The position numbers and the translations under genes are program-made. A stretch of 64,000 bases of DNA, taken from positions 1-64,000 of the forward strand of contig CBDDAJ010000006.1 of NCBI GenBank assembly GCA_965224845.1, given 5' to 3'. Below, one piece after another: positions 35,103-44,323 of this stretch. The notes under the pieces are model-generated. The model saw only the letters and a program-made list of their open reading frames with translations, was not told the DNA's origin and made no database searches. The first letter of the stretch is position 1, and each line of letters begins with the position of its first letter. The DNA is from Wocania_A sp965224845. Lineage in GTDB: Bacteria; Bacteroidota; Bacteroidia; Flavobacteriales; Flavobacteriaceae.

Positions 35103-35984
35103 TTATGGCTTTGGGAATAATTTGTGTAAACCAGTTATGTTCTGCTTTAAAATAATTTCAGGATCACCACCTTTTACATGTCCTAAAATGCCAAAAGGAC
35201 CTTGATAGTTTAAATCTAGAAGGGTTTGAATCATAGATTTTTCAAGAATTCCGCTTCCTATGGTGATTATTTTGGGGCCTTCCTTTTTCATACCGTTAAG
35301 ATTTACACACCATAAATAAGGAAGCAGTTTTTTTATGTTTTTTGAATAAGAATCAAGAGCATCATGAGCGTGATGAAAGTTGTAGATAATACCAATGTCT
35401 TGATGCTTTAATGCTTTAATAATTCTTATTTGATTTTCCGGTTTACCAAACCATCCTCCATGATTATAAAGCGCTATTTTGCAACCTGCTTTTTCTGCTC
35501 GTTTTGATAAGTAGGAAATCATCTCTATGGTTTGCTTTAGAGATTCTTCTTCAGTTAGTTTATCAAAATATGAAGGTTGAAAACCTACCCATATTTGTGT
35601 TTTTAGACCAGCAGTTTCTAAGTTTTTAAACACAACTTCGCTTTCTGGTTTTAGAGCTTTGGGTTTGTCTCTATTGAGGTTAATATACAACCATACAGCT
35701 TTTATTTCGATTCCCTTTTTTTTTGCTAATTGCCATTCCTGTGTCATGAAGGGAATATGCTTTGGGCGGTTTCCGTATGCATATTGTTTAAAACCTAAGC
35801 GCTCAAGCATTTCTAAGCGCTCTATTGGAGCGCGTTCTTTTACATCGAAACCAACTATAGACCAGGGGATAAGGTTTTCTTTGTAAAAAGGGTAATCATT
35901 ACTTGTAATTTCCTTTTTTAAAGATTTGCAGGAACTAACAACTATGATTAGTAAGGTAACAAGAAATAACCTCTTTCTTTTCAT
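35103..35984 (-). CDS. sugar phosphate isomerase/epimerase-like TIM-barrel lipoprotein
   Basis: This exported lipoprotein of 293 residues has its signal ending at Cys19 (IVVSSC). The rest is an AP-endonuclease-2/xylose-isomerase-like TIM barrel, with IERLEMLERLGFKQYAYGN near the start, CKIALYNHGGWFGKPEN in the middle and IGIIYNFHHAHD further on. Such domains are often metal-dependent sugar isomerases or epimerases, and the His and Glu residues in these segments are candidate ligands. Export is notable because known members of this fold act on free sugars in the cytoplasm. It starts 26 bases after the stop of a sulfatase gene and is part of the PUL transcript. Its reaction is unknown. Confidence 0.85.
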   Translation of the reverse strand: MKRKRLFLVTLLIIVVSSCKSLKKEITSNDYPFYKENLIPWSIVGFDVKERAPIERLEMLERLGFKQYAYGNRPKHIPFMTQEWQLAKKKGIEIKAVWLYINLNRDKPKALKPESEVVFKNLETAGLKTQIWVGFQPSYFDKLTEEESLKQTIEMISYLSKRAEKAGCKIALYNHGGWFGKPENQIRIIKALKHQDIGIIYNFHHAHDALDSYSKNIKKLLPYLWCVNLNGMKKEGPKIITIGSGILEKSMIQTLLDLNYQGPFGILGHVKGGDPEIILKQNITGLHKLFPKP

Positions 35985-36010
35985 TTAAAATCGATCTCGA
36001 TCTGTTTTAT

Positions 36011-37669
36011 TTACAGTTTTATTTTATTGATATCACTTTCTTTAAAGCCAATGCGTTGAGCCATGGTATAAATGAATTTTTCCTTTTCCATTTTGATAGG
36101 TGAGGTGTATAATTTCCATGTCCTGTTAAAATCTAGTTTTTCATTGGCATGATTAGAAATATAATACGCAATAGAAGCGCCTTTGGTTTGGGATGAAAGC
36201 TGAACTTTATTATCAACAATTTTGAATTCAACTGCTGCAGTTTTTGGTTGTTCAAAGTTTGGCCACATGGTATTTATTAATTCCGTTTCAGGTATGGATC
36301 CTTTGTCGGAATGATTTTTTAAATGCTGGTCTAATACCCGCCTCATTTCTAATAAAATAGTATTGAATTCTGGCCTGTTTGCCAGATTGTTAAGATTATG
36401 AGGGTCTTTTTCGCAATCGTATAATTCCTCATCTGTCTTTCTATTAAACCAAATTTGTTGGGTTTCGTTTAACCTGTTGTCTTCTTTTAGATCTAAGAAT
36501 ACAGGCATCATAGGAATATTTTTTCTATATCCTACATCTTTATATTTTGGTAATTCTGGATAATAGTTTTTTAGATATAAATATTTTTTGTTCCTAATAG
36601 CTCTTATTCTATCGGTATATTCATCAAAACGGTCTGAGCTACCAAAAATATAATTTCTGGCTTCTGTATTATATTTGCCTAAAAATGCTTTGCCTTCCAT
36701 ATGCTTTGGGGGTTCAATATTTGCTAAACTAAGTAAGGTTGGTGCTAAATCGACAAATGAAATCATTCGGTCGGTTCTTCCAGTTTTTGAAGTAATGCCT
36801 TTAATCATAAAGGGAACTTTTAACCCAGAATCATAAATTTCACGTTTTTGTCTTGGTAATGGTCCACCATGATCGCTATAAAAGAAGATAATAGTGTTAT
36901 CGTACAATCCTTCTTCTTTTAATTGTTTTATAAATGTTCCAACTTCGGCATCCATTAATTCTACATTGCTGTAATGTCTAGCTATAGTATGTCTTGTTAC
37001 TTCATTGTCGGGTAGGTAAGGCGGTACTTTTACGTCATCCGGATTCACGGTTAGTGATAAATTATTGTTTTTCCAAAGGCGGCTTTCGTGCGTTGTACCA
37101 ATATTAAATACAGAAAAAAAAGGTTTCCCTTTTGGAGCATTTCTCCAATGTGCCTTGTTATTATTTTCATCCCAGGCTGTTACAGGAGCAGCAAACTGAT
37201 AGTCGGTTTTTTCATTATTTGTACAGAAATACCCTGCCGCACGTAAATATTCCGGGAAACATTTTATGTATTCTGGAATTACTGCAGCATATTGCCTGAG
37301 TGGTTTTCCTGTAATATCGTTTCTTCCTAATTCAATAGAATCTTTATAGCTGCGATTACCCCAGGACATAACATCCTGACCTGTTCGCATGTGCATAGTG
37401 CCTATGCTTGTTGGATACATTCCTGTTATGATTGAAGAGCGTGTTGGGGCACAAACTCCAACTGGTGCAAAGGCGTTATCATAAATCAAACTTTCTTTTG
37501 CTAAGGCATCTAAGTTTGGTGTTTTTGCTATGGAATCTCCATAAAAAGAAAGCGTTGGACTAATATCTTCTGTTACAATCCAAACTATATTGGGGTGTTT
37601 ATTTAATTCTTTTTGTTGTTCTTTACAAGATGTACATAGTACAATTGCAATTAATAATAAGTGTCTCAT
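36011..37669 (-). CDS. S1 family sulfatase (CAPTR), heparan-N-sulfatase-like
   Basis: This formylglycine sulfatase of 552 residues has a signal peptide or lipoprotein signal ending near Cys15 (LCTSC). The metal-binding opening is NIVWIVTEDISPTLSFYG. Maturation occurs at Cys73 in CAPTRSSIITGMYP, and FYSDHGGPLPRQK provides the second metal cluster. The opening and the THMR-type segment after the active site (TSIGTMHMRT) resemble the N-sulfoglucosamine sulfohydrolase branch. In marine PULs, members of this branch also act on O-sulfated algal glycans. Its ATG overlaps the TAA of the upstream esterase gene by one base, showing tight coupling. Confidence 0.93.
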   Translation of the reverse strand: MRHLLLIAIVLCTSCKEQQKELNKHPNIVWIVTEDISPTLSFYGDSIAKTPNLDALAKESLIYDNAFAPVGVCAPTRSSIITGMYPTSIGTMHMRTGQDVMSWGNRSYKDSIELGRNDITGKPLRQYAAVIPEYIKCFPEYLRAAGYFCTNNEKTDYQFAAPVTAWDENNNKAHWRNAPKGKPFFSVFNIGTTHESRLWKNNNLSLTVNPDDVKVPPYLPDNEVTRHTIARHYSNVELMDAEVGTFIKQLKEEGLYDNTIIFFYSDHGGPLPRQKREIYDSGLKVPFMIKGITSKTGRTDRMISFVDLAPTLLSLANIEPPKHMEGKAFLGKYNTEARNYIFGSSDRFDEYTDRIRAIRNKKYLYLKNYYPELPKYKDVGYRKNIPMMPVFLDLKEDNRLNETQQIWFNRKTDEELYDCEKDPHNLNNLANRPEFNTILLEMRRVLDQHLKNHSDKGSIPETELINTMWPNFEQPKTAAVEFKIVDNKVQLSSQTKGASIAYYISNHANEKLDFNRTWKLYTSPIKMEKEKFIYTMAQRIGFKESDINKIKL

Positions 37670-38511
37670 TATATTGTTGGTTTACCTTTAATGAATCCTA
37701 AGGATTCTAAAAATATATCTGTTTCTCGAAGGGTTTCAATAAAATACTTGCCTCTGTTAAAAAAAGCATGTTCTTGTCCTTTGTATAAAAATAGATCACA
37801 CCTGCTTCCAACTTCTTTCATTCTTTTTTTATATGCTTTAGAAGATGAAATGGGTGTTGTTTTATCTTCTGTTCCAAAGAAAACAATTGTTGGTGGGGCG
37901 CCTTTAGTAATGTTATGTAGAGGAGAAATTTCTAAATATCTGTCACCCATTCTTTTAAAACCATACCCCTTTTTACTATTATCGTAAACGGGGTTAAATA
38001 GCACTAAAGCATCTGGTTTTGAGCTAATGTTTAAATGCTCCCCAATTTCCTCTAACCCTTCAATATTGCCGCAAGCTGCTGCTAAATGTCCTCCTGCAGA
38101 ACCACCGCCAGATGCAATCATAGTTGGATTAATATTCATTTCTTTTGCATGTTGCCTAACATACCTTATGGCAGATTTTGCATCTTTTACTGCATCAAAA
38201 GGCGTTGTATTGTGCTGGTTTTTTATGCGATAATCAGCAGAGATAGCAATCATTCCTCTTGATGCTAAATAAGAACATTGCCTTTTAAATGCTTTATAAT
38301 TTCCGCCATTCCATCCGCCACCATGAAAAAAAACAATACAATTGTACGTTTTAGATGTTTGAAAATCTAAAGGTTTGTAAATATGAAGTTTTAGTTTTAT
38401 AGTGTCTACTTCTTTATATACAACAACTTCTGGAGTAATATCAGCTATTTTACTTTGCGCATTATTACTAAAACAAAATATAAACGCCGCGATATAAATG
38501 ATAAGCTTCAT
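37669..38511 (-). CDS. alpha/beta-hydrolase, BD-FAE-like carbohydrate esterase
   Basis: This exported esterase of 280 residues has a signal peptide ending near NNAQS (residue 20). The oxyanion-hole motif FHGGGWNGG (about 62-70), nucleophile elbow GGGSAGGH with Ser138, and Asp215 and His247 (GQEHAFF) complete the catalytic triad of the hormone-sensitive-lipase/acetyl-esterase type. Such enzymes in PULs remove acetyl or related acyl groups that block hydrolases. Its position among sulfatases and GH10 supports an esterified hemicellulose as substrate. It lies 6 bases after a sulfatase gene and overlaps the next by one base. Confidence 0.9.
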   Translation of the reverse strand: MKLIIYIAAFIFCFSNNAQSKIADITPEVVVYKEVDTIKLKLHIYKPLDFQTSKTYNCIVFFHGGGWNGGNYKAFKRQCSYLASRGMIAISADYRIKNQHNTTPFDAVKDAKSAIRYVRQHAKEMNINPTMIASGGGSAGGHLAAACGNIEGLEEIGEHLNISSKPDALVLFNPVYDNSKKGYGFKRMGDRYLEISPLHNITKGAPPTIVFFGTEDKTTPISSSKAYKKRMKEVGSRCDLFLYKGQEHAFFNRGKYFIETLRETDIFLESLGFIKGKPTI

Positions 38512-38517
38512 GTTCTG

Positions 38518-39951
38518 TTAGAATTTAGATTTCCAATCGTTTAACTCTTCTAATAAGTGTTTTGTTAGTATTGGGTTGTTTTCTGAAATATCTGTTGTTT
38601 CTGAAGGGTCTTTAGCCATATTATACAATTCTGTTCTTCCTTCTTTATACCAGTTAATGAGTTTATAATCTCCTTTTCTAATAGCAGAAGATTTGGTGTC
38701 TCCAGTATTTACTGGCCTCGCTTTACTGGAATGCCAAAATAGGGTTCTATTGGCCCATTGCTCTTTATTTTGGAGAATTGGTAAAAAACTTTTTCCGTTT
38801 GTGTCTAAAGCTGTATTTGTTATGATATCTAAAAGCGTAGGAAATACATCCATTAGCATGACCAAAGATTTATGGTCTTGTTTAGGCAGAAACCTGTTGC
38901 TCCATTTTACAAACAAAGGTACTTTTATGCCGCCGTCGTACAGCCAACCTTTTCCTGCGCGAAGCGGATAGTTAGAGGTTGCTAAATCCCGCTTTTTAGT
39001 ACCATCGTTAGATAAGCCACCATGATCTGATGAAAAGATAATGATTGTATTGTCATGGATGTTTAACTCTTTTAGTAGCTGCATTAGCTTTCCAACGTTT
39101 TCATCCATAGTCTCTACCATTGCTGCATATTTAGGATGGTTTTGACGCATTTTAGTTCTACCGGTTCCTTCGTTTATAAACTCTGGGCGGTTACCAAAAT
39201 CAAATTTTTTAATTTCATTTTTATTGCGTTTTATATCTTTTTCTTTAGCTTCTAATGGTTGATGTACAGCGTAGAATGAAAACATGACCATAAAAGGGTT
39301 GTTTTTATCTGCGTTTTTAATGTACTTGACAACATTATCGGTCATGACATCCATTAAATAATCTCCAGGTTTACTCACTTTATCCACATCAGGAATTGGT
39401 GATTTTTTAGCCTTTCCTTTGCCTTTCTTTTTATTAAAAGGATATAAAAAACTAATAGGAGAACCTGCATGCCCAGCACCAAAACTATAATCGTAACCAA
39501 ATTCTTTTAGGCTTTTTTCGCCTCCTAAATGCCATTTTCCAAAATAAGCCGTTTGATATCCCGCAGCTTTGATGTTTTTTACAAAATTTTTATTGTTTGG
39601 AATGGCTTCCATTTTAAATCCATCATCTGGAACATTACCATTCTGAATTGGATAATTACCGGTCATCATGGCATAACGAGAAGGCACACAGCGCGGATAA
39701 TTAGCATAGGCCTTATTAAATACTACCGATTCTTTTGCCAAAGTATCAATATTTGGTGTTTGGTAAATTTTGCTTCCGTTTAGGCTTAAATCATGAAAAC
39801 CCAAATCATCAACGTGAATGATAAGAATATTTGGTAAGGGGTTAGAAGGATCAGTCGATTCAGTATTTTTTTCTAATTTGCCCGTATTGATTTTGCAACT
39901 AAAAGCAGAAGTTGAAAGTATTATCCCTATAAAAAATGTTATAACCCTCAT
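38518..39951 (-). CDS. S1 family sulfatase (CVPSR), paralogue of the gene at 42888
   Basis: This formylglycine sulfatase of 477 residues has a lipoprotein-like signal ending at Cys19 (STSAFSC). The opening NILIIHVDDLGFHDLSLNG is followed by Cys88 in CVPSRYAMMTGNYP, AYFGKWHLGGE and FSSDHGGLSNDGTKKRDLA. It shares length and most of these segments with the sulfatase at 42888-44321, including KGWLYDGGIKVPLFVKW against the same block there. The two are probably a duplicated pair that now serve different sulfate positions. It ends 6 bases before the esterase gene. Confidence 0.94.
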   Translation of the reverse strand: MRVITFFIGIILSTSAFSCKINTGKLEKNTESTDPSNPLPNILIIHVDDLGFHDLSLNGSKIYQTPNIDTLAKESVVFNKAYANYPRCVPSRYAMMTGNYPIQNGNVPDDGFKMEAIPNNKNFVKNIKAAGYQTAYFGKWHLGGEKSLKEFGYDYSFGAGHAGSPISFLYPFNKKKGKGKAKKSPIPDVDKVSKPGDYLMDVMTDNVVKYIKNADKNNPFMVMFSFYAVHQPLEAKEKDIKRNKNEIKKFDFGNRPEFINEGTGRTKMRQNHPKYAAMVETMDENVGKLMQLLKELNIHDNTIIIFSSDHGGLSNDGTKKRDLATSNYPLRAGKGWLYDGGIKVPLFVKWSNRFLPKQDHKSLVMLMDVFPTLLDIITNTALDTNGKSFLPILQNKEQWANRTLFWHSSKARPVNTGDTKSSAIRKGDYKLINWYKEGRTELYNMAKDPSETTDISENNPILTKHLLEELNDWKSKF

Positions 39952-39952
39952 T

Positions 39953-41755
39953 TTAGTATTTAATCAGTTTTTTAAATTTTACTCCTCTACTTGTTTCTAT
40001 TTTTAGCATGTAAATACCAGATGTTAATGTACTAAGATTTATGGAGTTGTTTTGAACCAATTTAGTAGCATAAACTTTATTTCCAGCGATGTTATATACA
40101 GAAATGGTTTTTAATTGAGCATTTGTTTTAATGGTTAAACGGTCTTTTGTAGGATTTGGAAATATAGCAATTGTGTTTAAAGCTAAGTCACCAACATCTA
40201 AAGTTTTATTTTGCACTTCAATAACTGTAATCGAAAATTTACGGGCGTTGAATGTTGTTGTAACATTATCATTGTTAGAAATAATACTTGAGTCTCCTAG
40301 TGCTACACCAAAAACCCAAGGTGAATCAGAGTGGTATTGTGTCATGTTTGGTGTACCCGCATAAGTTAATAAATTATCAAACTTTATGTTTTGAATATTA
40401 TTTTCGCTCAAGTTTAAAATCAATAGTGTTTCTTTTTCTGCATTTTTAAATTTATAGCCATAAAGGGTTAGTACTCCATTTACAGAAACAGGATTCGTAT
40501 CAAAATTAATTTGCTGCATTTCGGTCATGGCTGCAGAAGCAGACATAAGTTGTTTAACAGCAATACCAACAGGGGCTAAGCGCATAGGGGATTCTACTTT
40601 AATAACCGTATTATCTGATATATAATGGAAATCTAATTGGTTAACTTTATCGCCTCTTGATAACCAACTGTATGTGAGTGCCGCATATCTAATGGCATCT
40701 GCCCAGGTTTCTTCAGCAATACCTTTTACTTCGCCATATTCTGTATACCAAATTTTGAAATCATTGGGTACCATATTGTAATCGGCATGCTTATCAATAG
40801 GATACTGAATACCTTCTGCTATGGCTACTTTTGCTGTAGCAACATCACTAATTGGTGTTTGAACCCCGTAGCTATCATTAAGGTAATGATGTTGCGTAAC
40901 AGCATAAATGTTTTGCTTAAGCGAAGCAAAGTCTAGGTTGTTTTCTAAATTATCAAAAATGGTATTATTCCAACGTTCTCTTGCCGAATTTCCATGACCA
41001 CTTTTAGTTGTAGTTAATGCAAATTTCATATTTGGGTAAGCTGTTTTTATCTGAGATACAATTTCTTTGCATTGGTTTAAATAAAATAATGCATTTATAT
41101 CTGTAGCGTCTTTTTTTGATGCTGATTGATATGGTTGATTATTAGTATCATCCCATCCAGAATAAAAAGAACCACTACTTTCATTAATATGAAAAATACC
41201 ACTTTCTTCGTTTCCAAAATAAAATTCGTTTCCCAGTTCTACTGCATAAGGTTCTTTTCCTTGGGCAGCAAACTCATCTAGAGCATCAATCATATTAGCA
41301 ATTTTCAAGTTTAATGTAGCATTACTTTTAAGTATTTCTTCGCTAGCATTAACACTAACTCCGGTAGCTGGAGTGGGTCTAGCCATATTTACTACATAAA
41401 CTATTTTTGTTCTACCAGGTAGTGTTGCAACAAATTCCGGGATTTTAAGAATCTCTTTGTTGTTCCAATTTTTGTCTGTATTGTCTAAAAATTTTCCCGT
41501 AGACCAATCCCAATAATTGGCTTGTGTGCCTCCTGGATACCTTACCACATCCGGATTCATTTCCGTAATAAGAGCTTTAAAAGAGCTGTCTGTCCACCAA
41601 GTTCCTTTGTCTGATCTGCGATTAAATCCTATGTTTACATCAGAAATATCTCTTACTGTGGCATCTAAGCCTGTAATTATATTTTGACTATTAATAATAT
41701 TAGCATTAAGTATGGTAAAGGCTATAAAAAAGATTACCTTTTTAATTGATTTCAT
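39953..41755 (-). CDS. clan GH-A glycoside hydrolase with T9SS sorting domain
   Basis: This secreted enzyme of 600 residues has a signal peptide (1-23), a TIM-barrel domain (about 25-410), a small beta-sandwich domain (about 415-510) and a type A T9SS sorting domain (about 525-600, IAIFPNPTKDRLTIKT). The acid/base is Glu177 in VELGNEFYFG and the nucleophile is Glu339 in WYTEYGEV. Both fit clan GH-A enzymes such as GH30, GH39, GH51 and GH79, and I could not decide on a family. The opening VVRYPGGTQANYWDW is reminiscent of GH51/GH79-type enzymes. It lies between GH10 and a sulfatase, so a uronate- or arabinose-removing role on the PUL substrate is possible. Confidence 0.82.
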   Translation of the reverse strand: MKSIKKVIFFIAFTILNANIINSQNIITGLDATVRDISDVNIGFNRRSDKGTWWTDSSFKALITEMNPDVVRYPGGTQANYWDWSTGKFLDNTDKNWNNKEILKIPEFVATLPGRTKIVYVVNMARPTPATGVSVNASEEILKSNATLNLKIANMIDALDEFAAQGKEPYAVELGNEFYFGNEESGIFHINESSGSFYSGWDDTNNQPYQSASKKDATDINALFYLNQCKEIVSQIKTAYPNMKFALTTTKSGHGNSARERWNNTIFDNLENNLDFASLKQNIYAVTQHHYLNDSYGVQTPISDVATAKVAIAEGIQYPIDKHADYNMVPNDFKIWYTEYGEVKGIAEETWADAIRYAALTYSWLSRGDKVNQLDFHYISDNTVIKVESPMRLAPVGIAVKQLMSASAAMTEMQQINFDTNPVSVNGVLTLYGYKFKNAEKETLLILNLSENNIQNIKFDNLLTYAGTPNMTQYHSDSPWVFGVALGDSSIISNNDNVTTTFNARKFSITVIEVQNKTLDVGDLALNTIAIFPNPTKDRLTIKTNAQLKTISVYNIAGNKVYATKLVQNNSINLSTLTSGIYMLKIETSRGVKFKKLIKY

Positions 41756-41760
41756 AACAA

Positions 41761-42855
41761 TTACTTTTTAGGTAGTACAGACTTAATAACCTGGTAAGCA
41801 GGAGTAGGGTTAAAATCTTCATCATAAACAGATTGAAAATAACCAGTTCCTTTTTTATATCTAACGCCTACATCCCATAGGTTTAAAGTAACTTCTCCTT
41901 GTGTGCTTTTTTCAATTAATAGCTTAACCAGCTTTTGATAAATTTGTTTTTGTATTTGTCTTTCTTCATCTAATTTTCCTGGATCTTTAACTAAATAATC
42001 TAGCTCTGTTATATGGAAAGCTAAATTGTTTTGATGTGCCCAATCTATAAGGTTGGAGAGTTTTTGAAGTGTGGCATCCATATTATCAACAAAGTCTTTT
42101 CGTTTTGCACCTAAAAGCAAATGCGCCTGCCACCCAATACCATCTACGCGGTATCCTTTGGAGCGTATGTATAGAACAGTGGCTTTTACTTTATCCCAAA
42201 GCGGTGTTTCCATACCAGCATTTTGGTTGTAAACAAGTTTAATATTGGTAGCGTGTTTTGTAGCTATTTCAAAAGCTTTTAAAATGTATAACGGATATCC
42301 ATTTTCGTCCAGCCCCATATTTAGCCATGGATTTTCCCATTTATCGGTGCCTGGTTTTGGACCAAACCAATTTCCATTAGCAAGTATGGTTTCGTTTACA
42401 ACATCCATCCATTTAACAGAGGCTTCTTTATTAAATCGTTTTGCAAAAGCAGTGGTAAATTCGGTTAGTATACGTTCTAATTCTTTTGGGGTTCTATAAT
42501 CTTCTTTTATCCATTTTGATGCTTGTGGACTAATAGGTCCGTGTAACCTTATAACGAGGTTGTTTTTGTTAGCAAAATCAATAAAATCATTGATTTGATC
42601 CCATTTCCAAACGCCAGGTTTTGGATGTATTCTACTTTGTTTTGCAGCATTAGCTGGCGTTAAATATTTGAAATCTTTTAAATATAATTCTTCTTTTTTT
42701 GTGCCTAATTCGTAATGATTTAAAGTAGCACCAAATAAGGGGTTTTGCATGCTCTTTACGGTATTATTGCTTTTCTCCATAGAGTTTAAAGCGGCCTTAC
42801 AACCAAACAGCGAAATTATTAATACGCAATAGCAAAACAGTTTAAAAAGTTTCAT
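41761..42855 (-). CDS. GH10 endo-beta-1,4-xylanase-like lipoprotein
   Basis: This lipoprotein of 364 residues starts at the ATG at 42855. That start gives the signal MKLFKLFCYCVLIISLFGC. An in-frame start at 42891 overlaps the upstream sulfatase and is rejected. The GH10 barrel shows WDQINDFIDFANKNNL, acid/base Glu155 in WMDVVNE, and nucleophile Glu284 in FHITELDYLV. Family members hydrolyse beta-1,4-xylan, and some act on related glucans. With no sorting domain it is anchored by lipid, unlike the GH5 enzyme that carries a T9SS signal. This gene is the strongest pointer that the second PUL targets a xylan-like backbone. Confidence 0.93.
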   Translation of the reverse strand: MKLFKLFCYCVLIISLFGCKAALNSMEKSNNTVKSMQNPLFGATLNHYELGTKKEELYLKDFKYLTPANAAKQSRIHPKPGVWKWDQINDFIDFANKNNLVIRLHGPISPQASKWIKEDYRTPKELERILTEFTTAFAKRFNKEASVKWMDVVNETILANGNWFGPKPGTDKWENPWLNMGLDENGYPLYILKAFEIATKHATNIKLVYNQNAGMETPLWDKVKATVLYIRSKGYRVDGIGWQAHLLLGAKRKDFVDNMDATLQKLSNLIDWAHQNNLAFHITELDYLVKDPGKLDEERQIQKQIYQKLVKLLIEKSTQGEVTLNLWDVGVRYKKGTGYFQSVYDEDFNPTPAYQVIKSVLPKK

Positions 42856-42887
42856 TATTTTTTTTTGTGATTTTATTTGGAATAGAT

Positions 42888-44321
42888 TCAATCCGTTTTT
42901 CTTCTGTTTTTTGCAGAAGCGTTTTTTAACTTATTCATTTTTTCAGGTACAAGATATGTTGCTTTCCATTCGGTTAACAGTTTCATTAACTCACCTGTTT
43001 TTTTAGGCTCTCTTTCTGAAAGATTATTTGATTCCCCAATATCCTTTTTTAGGTTGTATAGTTCAACGATATTCTTTTCGTAAAAATGAATCAATTTATA
43101 ATTGCCAGAGCGCACTACAGATGTTTTTATATCTCCTGTGCTATGAGGCCTTGCTTTTCTGGAATGCCAAAAAACGGTTCTGTTTTTCCAACAAGCTTTT
43201 CCTTTTAAAACTTGTTTATAGCTTTTTCCATCAATACCATCTACCTTTTTATTTATAGCAAGATCTAATAGTGTTGGAAATACATCCATACCTAAAACAA
43301 TGGATTTTTTATCTGTTCTGGGTTTTAATTTGTTTTCCCATTTAATAAACAGAGGGACACGAATACCACCTTCGTATAGCCAACCTTTTCCTGCTTTTAA
43401 AGGTAAATTTGAGGTTGCCAAGTGCCGTTCACCTTTATAACCATCGTTGGACAACCCACCGTGATCTGATGAAAATACAATGATGGTGTTCTTATCTATA
43501 TCTAAGTCTTTTAAAGTTTTAAGCAATCTTCCAACATTTTCATCGACATTTTCAACCATTCCAGCATAACCAGCATCATCTTGACGCATTTTTCGCCTGC
43601 CTTCTCCCTCTTTTATATATTCTGGTGTGTCTCCAAAGTCTATAGTTCCTAATTGTTTTTTATTACGGGCCTCATCTTCGGGTTTTGCTTCAATTGGTGT
43701 ATGAACAGAATAGTATGCTAAAACAGCTAAAAAAGGCTTGTTTTTAGGGTTTTCTTTAATAAACTTTATGGTTTCACTAGTTATCATATCTGAGATATAA
43801 TCGCCTTCTTTACCATCTTCTTTTACATTGGGGACATTGTATTTTGCAGGTTTTCCATTTTTTTGTGTGTTAAACGGATAAAAGCGTGACCCAACACCTC
43901 CAGCTTCTCCTGCTGCATAAGTATGAGAAAACCCAAATCTATTTGGTGCACTATCGCCTTTACCTAAATGCCATTTACCTACATAAGATGTACTGTAACC
44001 TGCATTTTTGAATTGCTTAACAAAGTTTTTAGAATCTTCAATACCGCCTAAATATCCTTTGTTTTCATTTACAGGGTAGGTGCCTGTTAGCATGCCATAA
44101 CGTGATGGTGTGCAACGCGGGTAGCTGCTATAAGCATTAGTAAAGGCTACAGACGCTTTCGCTAGGTTATCAATATTTGGCGTGTTATATAATTGAGATC
44201 CGGTTATACTTAAATCATGATACCCCAAATCATCGGTATGTATAATTAAGATATTAGGTTTATCCTGAGCTTGTATTGAAAAAAACAAACAGAAAGCATA
44301 AATATAAAGGAGGTTTTTCAT
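42888..44321 (-). CDS. S1 family sulfatase (CTPSR), paralogue of the gene at 38518
   Basis: This formylglycine sulfatase of 477 residues has a signal peptide ending near SIQAQ (residue 19). The Asp-Asp pair lies in NILIIHTDDLGYHDLS, the modified cysteine is Cys70 in CTPSRYGMLTGTYP, and VGKWHLGKGDS and FSSDHGGLSNDGYKGERH complete the site. It is the same length as the sulfatase at 38518-39951 and shares large blocks with it. The C-terminus has an extra basic tail (NKLKNASAKNRRK). It lies two bases after the stop of the iduronate-2-sulfatase-like gene. Confidence 0.94.
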   Translation of the reverse strand: MKNLLYIYAFCLFFSIQAQDKPNILIIHTDDLGYHDLSITGSQLYNTPNIDNLAKASVAFTNAYSSYPRCTPSRYGMLTGTYPVNENKGYLGGIEDSKNFVKQFKNAGYSTSYVGKWHLGKGDSAPNRFGFSHTYAAGEAGGVGSRFYPFNTQKNGKPAKYNVPNVKEDGKEGDYISDMITSETIKFIKENPKNKPFLAVLAYYSVHTPIEAKPEDEARNKKQLGTIDFGDTPEYIKEGEGRRKMRQDDAGYAGMVENVDENVGRLLKTLKDLDIDKNTIIVFSSDHGGLSNDGYKGERHLATSNLPLKAGKGWLYEGGIRVPLFIKWENKLKPRTDKKSIVLGMDVFPTLLDLAINKKVDGIDGKSYKQVLKGKACWKNRTVFWHSRKARPHSTGDIKTSVVRSGNYKLIHFYEKNIVELYNLKKDIGESNNLSEREPKKTGELMKLLTEWKATYLVPEKMNKLKNASAKNRRKTD

Positions 44322-44323
44322 TA

